Origin: an uncultured Lutibacter sp.
GTDB taxonomy: Bacteria; Bacteroidota; Bacteroidia; Flavobacteriales; Flavobacteriaceae
Length of the DNA: 64,000 nt
Reading direction: 5' to 3'
Assembly (NCBI RefSeq): GCF_947495725.1
Contig: NZ_CANLZZ010000007.1
Coordinates: 62,001 to 126,000, forward strand
Below are positions 1-10,500 of the stretch, piece by piece. The notes beneath the pieces are model-generated. The model had not been told where the DNA came from. It searched no databases and saw only the letters and a list, made by a program, of their open reading frames with translations. The position numbers and the translations under genes are program-made. The stretch's first letter is position 1; each line of letters starts with the position of its first letter.

Positions 1-1939
1 CATCATTATCTTGGTCTTCAGCTGGCAACTGAATACAATCTTCACCTGGGAGCCCATAACAACCTAAACCAGTTGGACTATACTTTGGATCCCAAGTTAT
101 TCCTGCTACCCAATTATCACCTCCGTTTTCATAAGCACCTACATCTGGGTTAGCTCCGGTATAACCATCAGTTATTCCATCAATTACTTTTCCTGCGTCT
201 ATTGGGCTTGTTCCAGCTTTTAATTGAAAATCACCTCCATCTATACTACTAAAAACGTCTGCAGAAACTACTAAATTATTTTGTTTATCAGATTGAGGTT
301 CCCAATTATCATCACTTCCTAAATTATTCCAAACTTTAACATTTGAAAAGGATGTTCCATCTTTATGCCAAGCTCCCATAACTTGAGAGCCATCCCATAG
401 GGTATTGTTAAAAATATCAAGATCTTTCCCATTCCAGTTTATTTGAATACTAGACCATTCAGTATTCCAAACAACGTTGTGGTGTACAGAAAAACCTTCG
501 GCATTATTATCTAAATAAATACCAGCAGCCTTTTTCTTATCACCACTTGAAGCAGCATCATGAAACCAATTATGGTGAATTTCAGTACCTGATTGTTTAC
601 CAACTGTATAAAATAAGGCGCAGTCATCAGCGATTAAATTACTTCTTGAAATGTCATTAAAAGCCAATTCATTGTTTTCTCCACTGTAGTTAATTCCATC
701 TCTACCACCATTGAATACTTCATTTTGTAAAAACTTTGTATTGGTGATTCCTCTAATAACAACAGGAGCATCATAAGATCCTAAAAAGTTAAAATCGTGA
801 ATTCTATTATCTTTAATAATATGATTATTACCTCTAACTTGTATACCAGATGCTGCGTTAAAAGCAATTTCACTCTTTTCAATGGTATTGTTTTGTCCTT
901 GAACACTTATACTAGGAGAGTTGGCATTAAACCCTGAAACAATTCCTTGTGTATGATTTCCGTAGAAAGATGAAATACCATACAATACATTATTTGTAGT
1001 TCGATCATTGGTTTGCCAAGTTGATGAATCTTCTAAATTAATACTTCCACCAAAAACAGCTAAATTTCTAACTTCGATGTACTTTTTATCTTTTAAGTTG
1101 ATAGTTTCAATTCTTCTTCTCATTTTTACTACGCCATCAACTGGAGCAGTTCCGTTAGGCAATTGGATAAATAACTCTTTAGTTGAAGCGTTATAATACC
1201 ATTCATTTTTATAATCTAATGCATCTTTTACACCTTCTAAATAAAAGTCTCCCAAATCTGCCGGAGCATGAAATGTTCTAATCCAGTCAGGGTTTTTATT
1301 TAAATTAAAATTAACTCTTCCACCAGAACTACTTGTTATTGTCGCTTTCCAAGCAATCCAACCAGATCCAGGTTTATCTCCATAGAACCAAACAGCACCA
1401 CCTGTCCAATCGTGACTAGGAATACTAGATTCAGTTAAGTAAGCATTAGAAATAACACTTCCATCACTTCCTCCTGTATTTCTTAAGGTATTTAAATCGA
1501 ATGGACTATCTCCAACAGTTTTATTTGGCCAACGTGCCAAATCAAGGGCAGTTTCTCCATTCATAACAAAATTCTGCTGGCCTAAGCCATTGAAAGGAAT
1601 TGTGGTTTTATAAATACTACCAGAATCTTGGGTCCATCCAGAAAGAGCTTCCATAGCACTTATAATAACTTTATCTCCTGGATAAGATTGAAAAATAATA
1701 GGGCTTCCCGCTGTTCCTGAATTTGAAGGTTTTAAGGTTTCTTCATAAGTACCTTCTTTAATAAAAACAACATCACCTGCAACGGCAATACTTGCTGCTT
1801 TAGAAATTGTTAGGTAAGGTAATTCTTCGGTTCCTGGATTAGAATCGTCACCATCTTTTGCTACGTAAATGTTTTTGGAATAAATACTGCTCAGCATAAA
1901 AAATGCTACAAGCAAAAACAATTTATGTTTTACTTTCAT
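1..1939 (-). CDS. Exported right-handed parallel beta-helix protein (3' end beyond window)
   Basis: A minus-strand reading frame stays open from an ATG at 1939 to the window edge (646 codons seen, no stop). The N-terminus is a signal peptide (hydrophobic LFLLVAFFML, then SSIYSK). It is followed by IYVAKDGDDSNPGT, typical of DUF1565-like starts of secreted beta-helix proteins. The body has many short N/G-rich turns with repeated I/V-x-N-N patterns, as in parallel beta-helix polysaccharide lyases and adhesins. The last visible residues (GEDCIQLPAEDQDND) look like the start of an acidic linker, so a T9SS sorting domain beyond the edge is likely but unseen. A lyase role (for example PL6-like) is possible, but no catalytic residues were confirmed. 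Confidence is high for the fold and low for the substrate. Confidence 0.8.
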   Translation of the reverse strand, partial: MKVKHKLFLLVAFFMLSSIYSKNIYVAKDGDDSNPGTEELPYLTISKAASIAVAGDVVFIKEGTYEETLKPSNSGTAGSPIIFQSYPGDKVIISAMEALSGWTQDSGSIYKTTIPFNGLGQQNFVMNGETALDLARWPNKTVGDSPFDLNTLRNTGGSDGSVISNAYLTESSIPSHDWTGGAVWFYGDKPGSGWIAWKATITSSSGGRVNFNLNKNPDWIRTFHAPADLGDFYLEGVKDALDYKNEWYYNASTKELFIQLPNGTAPVDGVVKMRRRIETINLKDKKYIEVRNLAVFGGSINLEDSSTWQTNDRTTNNVLYGISSFYGNHTQGIVSGFNANSPSISVQGQNNTIEKSEIAFNAASGIQVRGNNHIIKDNRIHDFNFLGSYDAPVVIRGITNTKFLQNEVFNGGRDGINYSGENNELAFNDISRSNLIADDCALFYTVGKQSGTEIHHNWFHDAASSGDKKKAAGIYLDNNAEGFSVHHNVVWNTEWSSIQINWNGKDLDIFNNTLWDGSQVMGAWHKDGTSFSNVKVWNNLGSDDNWEPQSDKQNNLVVSADVFSSIDGGDFQLKAGTSPIDAGKVIDGITDGYTGANPDVGAYENGGDNWVAGITWDPKYSPTGLGCYGLPGEDCIQLPAEDQDND

Positions 1940-1957
1940 TTAATTTAAATTTTAACC

Positions 1958-1965
1958 CAAAAGTA
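1958..1965 (-). promoter_or_regulatory. -7 promoter element of the beta-helix gene
   Basis: TACTTTTG on the minus strand matches the Bacteroidota -7 consensus TAnnTTTG and ends 18 nt before the ATG. A TTG lies 17 nt upstream as a possible -33 element. Confidence 0.55.
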
Positions 1966-2043
1966 CTTCAGTCAAAACCCAACAAGTAGAACAATTATGT
2001 TATTAAGTGTTACAATTGGTTTATTAGATTAAAAAATAAATTA

Positions 2044-2655
2044 TTATTTAATTTTTATTGAAAAAGCTTGCTTATTTGCTATTGTTCCTTTTAAAATATC
2101 ATTTTCGCTAACCTTTCCAACTCCTGCAGGAGTTCCAGTGAAAAGTATATCACCCTTTTTTAGTGTAAAAAATTGAGAAACATAAGCTATCAATTCATCA
2201 ATTGTCCACAACATTGCATTTGTATTTCCATTTTGGACCAATTCTTCATTTTTATGTAGCGTAAATTCCAAATTAGTTAAATCTCCTAAACTTTCTTTCT
2301 TATAAAATTCACCAATAACAGCACTACCATCAAATGCTTTTGATTTTTCCCAAGATAATCCTTTTTCTCTTAGTTGATTTTGAAGATCTCGAGCTGTAAA
2401 ATCAATTCCAAGTCCTATTTCATCGTAATATTTATGTGCAAATTTCTCTTCTATATACTTTCCAACTTTATTAATTTTAACCAAAACCTCGACCTCATAG
2501 TGAATTTCATTTGAAAATGGAGGAATAAAAAAAGGCTGTTTCTTTGCTAAAATTGCGGAATCAGGTTTTAGAAAAACAACCGGATTTTCTGGTCTTTCAT
2601 TTTGAAGTTCTTCAATATGCTTAGCATAATTACGTCCAATACAAATTATTTTCAT
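2044..2655 (-). CDS. Fumarylacetoacetate hydrolase family protein
   Basis: 203 aa, the size of the short FAHD1/YcgM-type members. It has the N-terminal CIGRNYAKH signature (about 5-13), the metal-binding carboxylates in HYEVEV (E54, E56) and GIDFTARD (D85), the substrate-loop KAFDGSAVIG (about 106-115) and the C-terminal FTGTPAGVG. FAH-family enzymes cleave or decarboxylate 1,3-dicarbonyl acids such as acylpyruvates or oxaloacetate in the cytoplasm with Mg2+. The exact substrate cannot be read from the sequence. It lies just downstream of menB on the same strand with an 86-nt gap and may be read through from it. The family assignment is firm and the reaction is not. Confidence 0.88.
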   Translation of the reverse strand: MKIICIGRNYAKHIEELQNERPENPVVFLKPDSAILAKKQPFFIPPFSNEIHYEVEVLVKINKVGKYIEEKFAHKYYDEIGLGIDFTARDLQNQLREKGLSWEKSKAFDGSAVIGEFYKKESLGDLTNLEFTLHKNEELVQNGNTNAMLWTIDELIAYVSQFFTLKKGDILFTGTPAGVGKVSENDILKGTIANKQAFSIKIK

Positions 2656-2741
2656 TTTAATAAATTGAAAAGATTAAAGTTAAAAGATTTCTGATTTTGC
2701 AGTACTAATAAATGTTAAAATGGAATGGAAAAATAAAACTT

Positions 2742-3581
2742 TTATGGAATCCATTTTTTCTCAAAATTGGGTTTACGTTTTTCTAAAAAAGCGTTTCTTC
2801 CTTCTTTTGCTTCTTCTGTCATATAAGCCAATCGTGTTGCTTCACCAGCAAAAACTTGTTGCCCCACCATACCATCATCAGTTAAATTCATTGCAAATTT
2901 TAACATTTTAATAGAGGTTGGAGATTTTGCCATTACTTCTTGCGCCCATTCATAGGCGGTAGCTTCTAATTCTTCGTGAGGAACAACAGCATTTACCATT
3001 CCCATCTCAAAAGCTTCTTGAGCAGAATAATCTCTTCCTAAAAAAAATATTTCACGAGCTTTCTTTTGCCCCACCATCTTTGCTAAATAAGCTGACCCAT
3101 ATCCGCCATCAAAACTAGTTACATCTGCATCTGTTTGTTTAAAAATGGCATGTTCTTTACTAGCTAATGTCATATCACAAACAACATGTAAACTATGACC
3201 TCCTCCAACTGCCCAACCTGGAACAACCGCAATAACCACTTTTGGCATAAAACGAATTTGGCGTTGAACATCTAATATGTTTAATCTATGATAATTATCC
3301 TCACCAACATAACCTTGATGGCCTCGTGCTTTTTGATCGCCTCCGCTACAAAAACTATAAACTCCATCTTTTGTTGATGGTCCTTCGGCCGATAATAGAA
3401 TTGCTCCAACCGATGTATCTTCTTGCGCATCGTGAAAAGCAATTAATAATTCACTTGTTGTTTTTGGTCTAAAAGCATTTCTAACATTGGGTCTATTAAA
3501 CGCAATACGCGCAACACCATTGCATTTTTTATAGGTTATATCTTCAAATTCTCTAACGGTTTCCCATTTTAATGTACTCAT
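2742..3581 (-). CDS. menB: 1,4-dihydroxy-2-naphthoyl-CoA synthase
   Basis: 279 aa crotonase-fold enzyme of menaquinone synthesis; it closes the second ring of o-succinylbenzoyl-CoA. Visible motifs are the SGGDQK loop (79-84), the oxyanion-hole GWAVGGGHSLH (122-132), QTDADV (149-154) followed by SFDGGYGSAYLA, and a C-terminal MTEEAKEGRNAFLEKRKP tail typical of MenB. The Asp at 151 stands where E. coli MenB has the glycine that makes room for bicarbonate, so this should be a type II, bicarbonate-independent MenB (family knowledge plus alignment by eye). The other men genes here (menD, menF, MenI-like) lie about 10 kb away on the same strand. Confidence 0.95.
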   Translation of the reverse strand: MSTLKWETVREFEDITYKKCNGVARIAFNRPNVRNAFRPKTTSELLIAFHDAQEDTSVGAILLSAEGPSTKDGVYSFCSGGDQKARGHQGYVGEDNYHRLNILDVQRQIRFMPKVVIAVVPGWAVGGGHSLHVVCDMTLASKEHAIFKQTDADVTSFDGGYGSAYLAKMVGQKKAREIFFLGRDYSAQEAFEMGMVNAVVPHEELEATAYEWAQEVMAKSPTSIKMLKFAMNLTDDGMVGQQVFAGEATRLAYMTEEAKEGRNAFLEKRKPNFEKKWIP

Positions 3582-3750
3582 ATTGGCATTTATTTGCTGG
3601 TAAAAATAGTTTATTTTATTATTTAATTAAAGGGTAATCTCTGAAAAAAAATACAGAAACCACACCTCTGTATATATTGTTACAAACTAATAAAATAGTT
3701 TTATTTAGTTTTCTTAATAGCAAGGAAACTAATAACTGTTAATTTTACTG

Positions 3751-3758
3751 TAAATTTG
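3751..3758 (+). promoter_or_regulatory. -7 promoter element of the GAF-domain gene
   Basis: TAAATTTG, a perfect TAnnTTTG match, ends 42 nt before the ATG at 3801. No clear -33 TTG is seen at the usual distance. Confidence 0.5.
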
Positions 3759-3800
3759 CAAATAATATTACGACAAAGCAATTATCTAGAGAGCATTTGA

Positions 3801-6191
3801 ATGAAAATAGTTACTACATCACATAAAAAAAATTGGGAACTTCCATTAAAATTAAAGGTTAGTTTTAAAGCTATCTTTAATTATTTAGAACTTGTTTCTA
3901 AAGAAGATCAACATTTTTTAAATGCTTCAGCAAAAAATTTGTTAGAAGAAATGAAAGCATTTCCCGAATTAAAGGAAGGTTTTGAAGATTTAACGCTGTT
4001 AGAAAAATACAATAGTCAAATTGATAGATTACTTGATATTTTGTTTCCAGATATTTTACAAACAAATGAAATAAAGGCTGCAACTATTCCATTTGATTTT
4101 ACTTCATTTAAACTATCAAGAAGATTTGAAAATATAATTGCCGAAGCAGGTGAAGATTACGATTTTCAAGTACGTAATTATGATGAGTCGAAAGTTTTTA
4201 TAATGTCGTGCACTTTTATTTTAGCCTATTGTTATGATACAATGGTTGATTTTAGAAGACCTTTTTATTTTGATATTCCGGATAAAAATGGAATTGAAAA
4301 ACATTATAGATCTTTATACAACGGTGACTTTTTTCAAGTTACACCGCTTGATAATGCACCTAAAATAACTCAAGAAGATATTGCCGAGTTGTTAGATAAT
4401 TTTGACAATATTGATTTATGGGTTGAAAAATTCCCACCAGAAAGTTACTTATTTGAAGGTTTTGGAATTATGAATTTGTTTGATGTTTCGGCAGATCATT
4501 CTATTTCTAAAATTAAAGAAGATCTTTTACGAGTTGATGAAAATACGTTTTTTGAACTCGAAAAAAGCATCTCAAAATTATACAATTCTCAAAATATAAA
4601 AGTTGGATTTTCTACATACAACCTTGTGCAAAATGGAGTGAATTTTGACAATCATAAAACTGAAAAAAGCTTTATAAAACATTCTGAGTGTAGTAATTCT
4701 TGTTCCGATTTCTTTTGTGAAAGTATTTTAAATCAAATTTTTAAAAAAAAGGAATTAATAGCTATTTCTGATGTTGAAAAATATGGAAAAATTTCAAACT
4801 ACAATAAATTTTATCACAGTTTAAAAGACCAACTTATTCAAAGTTTAATATTGGTACCTATTAAATTAAAAGATGATATAATGGGTATTTTAGAGTTGGT
4901 TTCTATTAATAAATATGAACTTAACTCTGTAAATGCATATAAATTAAATGATGTTATTCCTGTATTCAAAATTGCGGTTGAGCGTTACATGGAAGAATAT
5001 GAGAATAAACTAGAATCTATAATTCAAGAAAATTACACTTCATTACATCCTTCAGTAAAATGGAAGTTTTTTGATGAAGTTGAAGAGTACCTTTATAAGT
5101 TAGAAGCTGACTCAAAAGCCGAAATTAATTTAAATGATATAGTTTTTGAAAATGTGGTTCCTTTATATGGGCAAAGTGATATAAAAGGATCTTCCATTGC
5201 TAGAAATGAAGCTATTCAACAAGATTTGGTAAAGCAACTAAAATTGGCTTCAAAAGTTATTGAAAAAGCAAAGCTAACTTACAATTTACCTATTTACAAC
5301 GATTTGCTTTTTAGAATAAAAGAATGTTTACAAAATATTAGAAAGGGATTAAACTCTGGTGATGAAGTTTCATTAACAGACTTTCTTCAAAGAGATATTT
5401 ATCCAGCTTTCAATCATTTAAAACAATTAGATTCTAACATAAAAGCAGATGTTGATGAATATATGTCGCATATTGACCCAGATATTCATGTAGTTTATGA
5501 AAAAAGAAAAGAATACGAGGGCAGTGTTAATAAGTTAAATGAAGTTTTAGCAAAATTTATTGATGATAAACAAGATGAAGCTCAAGCAATGTTTCCTCAT
5601 TATTTTGAAAGATATAAAACTGATGGTATTGACTATAATATGTACATTGGGCAATCTCTAGTTAAAAACCATACGTATAATGAAATATATTTAGAAAACT
5701 TACGCTTGTGGCAATTACAAATGATGTGCGAACTTGAGAATGTTGCTTATAATTTAAAATCGAAATTACAGCATCCGTTAGAAGTAGCAAGTTTAATACT
5801 TATTCATAGCAATCCGCTTTCAATTAAATTTAGAATGGATGAAAAGCGTTTTGATGTTGATGGAGCCTATAATATTCGTTATGAGATTATTAAAAAACGA
5901 ATTGACAAGGCACTTGTAAAAGGCACCGATGAGCGCTTAACTCAACCAGGAAAAATTGCTATTGTTTACAGCCAACATAAAGATGCTCAAGAGTATTTAA
6001 AATACATTACTTTTTTGCAGTCTAATAATTTTATTACAAGTGACCCAATTGAATTTGTGGATTTAGAGGAGTTGCAAGGTATTTCTGGATTAAAAGCACT
6101 GCGTGTAAAGGTTAATTACAACGAAGTAAACGCAAGCTCAACTTGTATAGATGATTTTATAGAAAACATACAAGAAGAGCAAAAATCTTAG
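3801..6191 (+). CDS. Large GAF-domain protein of unknown function
   Basis: 796 aa, cytoplasmic (no signal peptide or membrane segment). A GAF-like domain is read at about residues 240-395, ending with the typical strands LILVPIKLKDDIMGILELVS. On both sides are long alpha-helical charged regions, and no histidine kinase, cyclase or phosphodiesterase output motif is visible. Proteins of this size and layout are common in Flavobacteriaceae and uncharacterised. Its 3' end overlaps by 4 nt the 3' end of the convergent HD-PycTM gene, so the two mRNAs are complementary at their ends. A role as a small-molecule sensor is inference only. Confidence 0.72.
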   Translation: MKIVTTSHKKNWELPLKLKVSFKAIFNYLELVSKEDQHFLNASAKNLLEEMKAFPELKEGFEDLTLLEKYNSQIDRLLDILFPDILQTNEIKAATIPFDFTSFKLSRRFENIIAEAGEDYDFQVRNYDESKVFIMSCTFILAYCYDTMVDFRRPFYFDIPDKNGIEKHYRSLYNGDFFQVTPLDNAPKITQEDIAELLDNFDNIDLWVEKFPPESYLFEGFGIMNLFDVSADHSISKIKEDLLRVDENTFFELEKSISKLYNSQNIKVGFSTYNLVQNGVNFDNHKTEKSFIKHSECSNSCSDFFCESILNQIFKKKELIAISDVEKYGKISNYNKFYHSLKDQLIQSLILVPIKLKDDIMGILELVSINKYELNSVNAYKLNDVIPVFKIAVERYMEEYENKLESIIQENYTSLHPSVKWKFFDEVEEYLYKLEADSKAEINLNDIVFENVVPLYGQSDIKGSSIARNEAIQQDLVKQLKLASKVIEKAKLTYNLPIYNDLLFRIKECLQNIRKGLNSGDEVSLTDFLQRDIYPAFNHLKQLDSNIKADVDEYMSHIDPDIHVVYEKRKEYEGSVNKLNEVLAKFIDDKQDEAQAMFPHYFERYKTDGIDYNMYIGQSLVKNHTYNEIYLENLRLWQLQMMCELENVAYNLKSKLQHPLEVASLILIHSNPLSIKFRMDEKRFDVDGAYNIRYEIIKKRIDKALVKGTDERLTQPGKIAIVYSQHKDAQEYLKYITFLQSNNFITSDPIEFVDLEELQGISGLKALRVKVNYNEVNASSTCIDDFIENIQEEQKS

Positions 6192-7435
6192 TTAGAAACT
6201 TTACTTAAAACTTCGCTTGCTATAGGAACTCCAAAAAGTTCGAATGAAAATATAAATGCTATAACAGATAGTATAATTCCAACCATAAATATGGTATATG
6301 CAATTCTTAATAATTTGTATTTTCGTTGCAACACAACTCCTAAAAAATACAAATCTTTCATAAGCGTTTCGTATAAATAATCACGATCCTTCATTATTTC
6401 CTTCATTCCTTCTTGAAACTCTTCTAATTCCATTTGATGAAAATTACCAAAAAATAATAAATTCACTTTTTTGTTTTTTATATCTTCCTTTGTGAATTTC
6501 CCCGAAGTAACCTTTGGACGTGTAGATAAAATGCTAAATATCATGGTTAGCACTGTCATAACAAGAAACATTAATGTCGGAATTACTAAATAAGCATTGT
6601 CTGGCTTATCCAATTTTGGAAATAAACTAGAAAGTGCAATAGATAATATAATGGCACTAACTGATAATAAAATATTTGCTTTTGTATCTGCAATATCACT
6701 AAGTTTTATATGATTTCTAAGCGTAACACGGTACATAGTTTCAATCCCTTTTTCAGGTCTATCCTCTTTTTCTTTTTTACGTTTTTGATCTTCAGATTTA
6801 AGCTTTACTTTTTGTTTTTGTTCTTTTTCTTTTACAATGCTTTTTTTAAGGTCTTTTTTTATTTTTAACCAATTTTGCGTTTTTTGCTCTTCAAATTTAT
6901 TAAAAGCATAATTTGTAAAAAATTTATGATCTTTTATAAAACCTTCATTTTTTTTCAGCCATTCTATATCTGTAAATTGTTCGTTACAATTTTGTTCCCA
7001 TTCTGCACGTAGTAGGTTACTTTTTTCTTTAAAGCAATCCTGTCCCAAATGCTGTAAATCTGCATCACAAATAATTTCACCTAATTTATTTTTTGGTGAT
7101 TGTGGCATTTTTGTGGCATCAATAATTTCACAAACCTTACTTATTTTTTCAGCAGAAACCCCTTTTTCTTTTAAAAATTTTGAAGCAATTTCTTTACTAT
7201 ATTCCTCGTGGTTTTTATAATCTCTTACAAATCCTATATCATGAAACCAAGCAGCCAATAAAACAATTTCTAAATCGTTATCATTCACCTTTTCGGCCTT
7301 GGCAATTTCATTTACGGCATTTACTACAAACTGAGTATGATTAAAATTATGATATATAACTTCAGGTAAAAGTTCATTTTTAAAGGTATTAAACACAAAA
7401 TCCTTAACTTCAATCAATAAAGCATTTTCTAACAT
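6188..7435 (-). CDS. HD-domain phosphohydrolase fused to a PycTM-like (DUF5706) membrane module
   Basis: 415 aa. Residues about 1-190 are an HD domain: H29/H33 in YHNFNHT, H65-D66 in WFHDIGF, H76 and D124 in CDADLQHL. Residues about 190-230 are a very basic, Lys/Glu-rich coiled coil. Residues about 232-415 resemble the Pycsar effector family: LRNHIKLSDIADTKANILL, transmembrane segments near 254-272 and 282-302, a soluble linker with FFGNFHQM, and a last transmembrane segment near 376-397. In Pycsar, PycTM responds to cCMP or cUMP and damages the inner membrane. No uridylate/cytidylate cyclase gene is in the window, so this is a solo protein. The HD domain may hydrolyse a nucleotide signal or (p)ppGpp-like molecule. 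It is divergent from the phosphoesterase gene. Confidence 0.85.
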   Translation of the reverse strand: MLENALLIEVKDFVFNTFKNELLPEVIYHNFNHTQFVVNAVNEIAKAEKVNDNDLEIVLLAAWFHDIGFVRDYKNHEEYSKEIASKFLKEKGVSAEKISKVCEIIDATKMPQSPKNKLGEIICDADLQHLGQDCFKEKSNLLRAEWEQNCNEQFTDIEWLKKNEGFIKDHKFFTNYAFNKFEEQKTQNWLKIKKDLKKSIVKEKEQKQKVKLKSEDQKRKKEKEDRPEKGIETMYRVTLRNHIKLSDIADTKANILLSVSAIILSIALSSLFPKLDKPDNAYLVIPTLMFLVMTVLTMIFSILSTRPKVTSGKFTKEDIKNKKVNLLFFGNFHQMELEEFQEGMKEIMKDRDYLYETLMKDLYFLGVVLQRKYKLLRIAYTIFMVGIILSVIAFIFSFELFGVPIASEVLSKVSN

Positions 7436-7452
7436 TGTAAAATAAGTTTATT

Positions 7453-7460
7453 CAAAAATA
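7453..7460 (-). promoter_or_regulatory. -7 promoter element of the HD-PycTM gene
   Basis: TATTTTTG on the minus strand, a perfect TAnnTTTG, ends 17 nt before the ATG at 7435. Confidence 0.5.
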
Positions 7461-7502
7461 CATAAATTTATGTACTTTTAGAGTTTTAACTAAATACCAT
7501 TT

Positions 7503-10500
7503 ATGAGTCGCTTTTTTGTTCAAAAACTTTCACTTTTTATCCTTACCTTATTCTTTTCAGGTTGTGCTACTTACAAAGTAAATTACAAGAGAAGCGAGTT
7601 GAATTGGCAACAAAACATTCCAAGTTACAATTCCAAAATTGAACACACCTTTTATTTAATTGGTGATGCCGGAAACGCAAATTTAAACGAATCGCTGTCA
7701 CATTTAAACTTATTAAAACAAGAATTAAGTAAAGCTTCAAAAAACTCAACAGCCATATTTTTAGGTGATAACCTCTACCCTGTTGGATTGGTGAAAAAAG
7801 ATAATCCAAAACGTGCTTTAGCCGAACATAGGTTAAATGCTCAAATAGAATTGGTTAAAAACTATGATGGAAACACACTTTTTATTCCGGGAAATCATGA
7901 TTATTATAGTGAAGGTGTAAAAGGATTGAAAAGACAGCAAGATTATATTGAAAAAAACCTTGGTAAAAATACTTTTCAGCCAGAAAACGGATGTCCTTTA
8001 GAAAAAATTGAAATTTCTGATGAATTGGTTTTAATAATTGTTGATACACAATGGTACTTAGAAAATTGGGATAAGAACCCAACAATGAACGACGATTGTG
8101 AAATAAAAACACGAGAAAAGTTTTTTGATGAATATGAAAGTTTAATAAAAAAAAATGCAACAAAAACTATTGTAATAGCATTACATCACCCAATGTTTAG
8201 CAATGGAAATCACGGCGGACAAAGTTCTATTAAACAACAATTACACCCTATAAAAGGAAGTATTCCGCTTCCTATTTTAGGTTCAGTAGCCAATATTATA
8301 CGTAAAACAAGTGGAATTTCTCCACAAGACATGAATAACCCTATATATTTAGAATTAAAAAAACGATTGGTTACCATTTCTCGAACAGCTGAAAAAACAC
8401 TTTTTGTATCGGGTCATGAGCATAATTTACAATATATAATTAAAGATGGATTACGACAGATTGTTAGTGGTGGTGGTTCAAAAATCAATCCTGTTAGAAC
8501 TATAAACGGAAGTAGGTTTTCTTTTGGTGGATTAGGTTATGCTAAAGTGGATATTTTTAAAAATGGAGCTTCAATAGTTTCATTCTTTACCGAAGAAAAT
8601 AACGAACAAAAATTAATATACTCAACAGAAATTTTCCCTTCTTCAGAAAAAAGTATCACAACAACCTATCCTTCTAAATTTCCAAAAACAAAATCAGCTT
8701 CCATTTACACTGAAGCTGAAATAAAAAAAAGTGCTTTTTTTAAAACGCTTTGGGGACAACATTATAGAACATATTATGGCACAAAGGTAAACGCTCCAAT
8801 AGTTTTATTGGACACACTTATGGGCGGATTAAAACCTATAAGAAAAGGTGGTGGAAATCAATCGCGCTCCGTTCGACTAGAGGATAAAAACGGAAAAGAG
8901 TATGTGATGCGTGCTTTACGAAAAAGTGCCACACAGTATATGCAAGCCGTAGCTTTTAAAAACGATTATATTGAAGGTCAGTTTGATGATACTTTTGCCG
9001 AAAAACTATTATTGGATATTTATACCGCCGCGCATCCTTATGCTCCTTTTACCATTGGCAAATTAGCCGATGCAATAGACGTTTACCATACAAATCCAAC
9101 TTTATATTACATTCCAAAACAAAATGCCTTAAAACATTTTAATGCCGAATTTGGAAATGAATTGTATATGATTGAAGAACGAACCACAAAAGGTCATAGT
9201 GATTTAGCTAGTTTTGGTTATTCAAACGAGTTGATTAGCACGGATGACTTATTAAAAAAACTAAGAAAATCTGACGATTATATTGTTGATGAACAAACAT
9301 ATATAAGAGCTCGTTTATTTGATATGTTAATTGGCGATTGGGACAGACATGAAGATCAATGGCGTTGGGCAGCATTTGAAGATGGAAAAAAAACAATTTA
9401 CAAACCAGTTCCAAGAGATAGAGACCAAGCTTTTTCTAAAAACGACGGATTGGTTTTAGGCTTTTTAACAAGAACAATACCTGCTTTAAAATTAATGCAA
9501 GTCTATGACGATGAAATGAGAAATGCCAAATGGTTTAATTTAGAACCGTATCCTTTAGATATTTCACTAATATCTAAAGCAACTTTTAAAGATTGGGAGA
9601 AGGAAGCAAAATTTATTCAAGAAAATATTACCCCAAAAGTAGTTGAAGAAGCATTTTTAGAAATGCCGATTGAAGTACGAGACAAAACTTTAGAAAAAAT
9701 TAAACAAAAGCTATTAGGAAGATTGAAAAATCTACCTCAAATAATGAAAGATTATTACAAGCATTTTTCGAAATATGTGGTAGTAAAAGGAAATGACAAA
9801 GATAATTGGTTTGATATAACTCGATTGCCAAACGGAAAAACCAACATTCAATTATATAATATTAAAAACGGTAATAAAGGATCTCAAATTTTAAATAAAA
9901 CATATAGCAATACAGAAACTAATGAAATTTGGTTGTATGGCTTGGATGACGAAGATGTTTTTAAGGTTACTGGAGATTTTAATAGAAATGCAATTCCATT
10001 AAGAATTGTTGGTGGACAAAACAAAGATGAATACATAATTGAAAACGGAAAACGTGTTACTATTTACGATTACAAATCGAAAAAAAACATCTTTAAAACT
10101 TCAAAAGGGCGTAAAAAATTAACCAACAAATACAAAACCAATTATTATAATTATAAAAAGTTAAAATACAGTCAAAATCAATTAATTCCTTCTATCGGGT
10201 CTAATCCTGATGATGGTTTAAAAATTGGAATCAATAATATATTTACCGTTTATGGTTTTGAGCGTAATCCGTTTACACAACAGCATATAATTGATGCTTC
10301 TTTTTACAAAGCAACCAATGGTTACGATTTAAATTATAGCGCTGAGTTTGCAAATATTTTTAATAATTGGAATTTTAATATTCAAACAAATTTTACAAGT
10401 CCAAATTTTAGTATCAACTATTATGGTTTTGGAAATGAATCTATAAATTTAGAAGATGATCTTGGCGATGATTACCATCGCGTAAAAATAAGTACAATTG

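Noticed and set aside
6188-7435. A complete Pycsar anti-phage system
   Set aside because: Only the effector-like gene is present; no uridylate or cytidylate cyclase gene is adjacent or elsewhere in the window.
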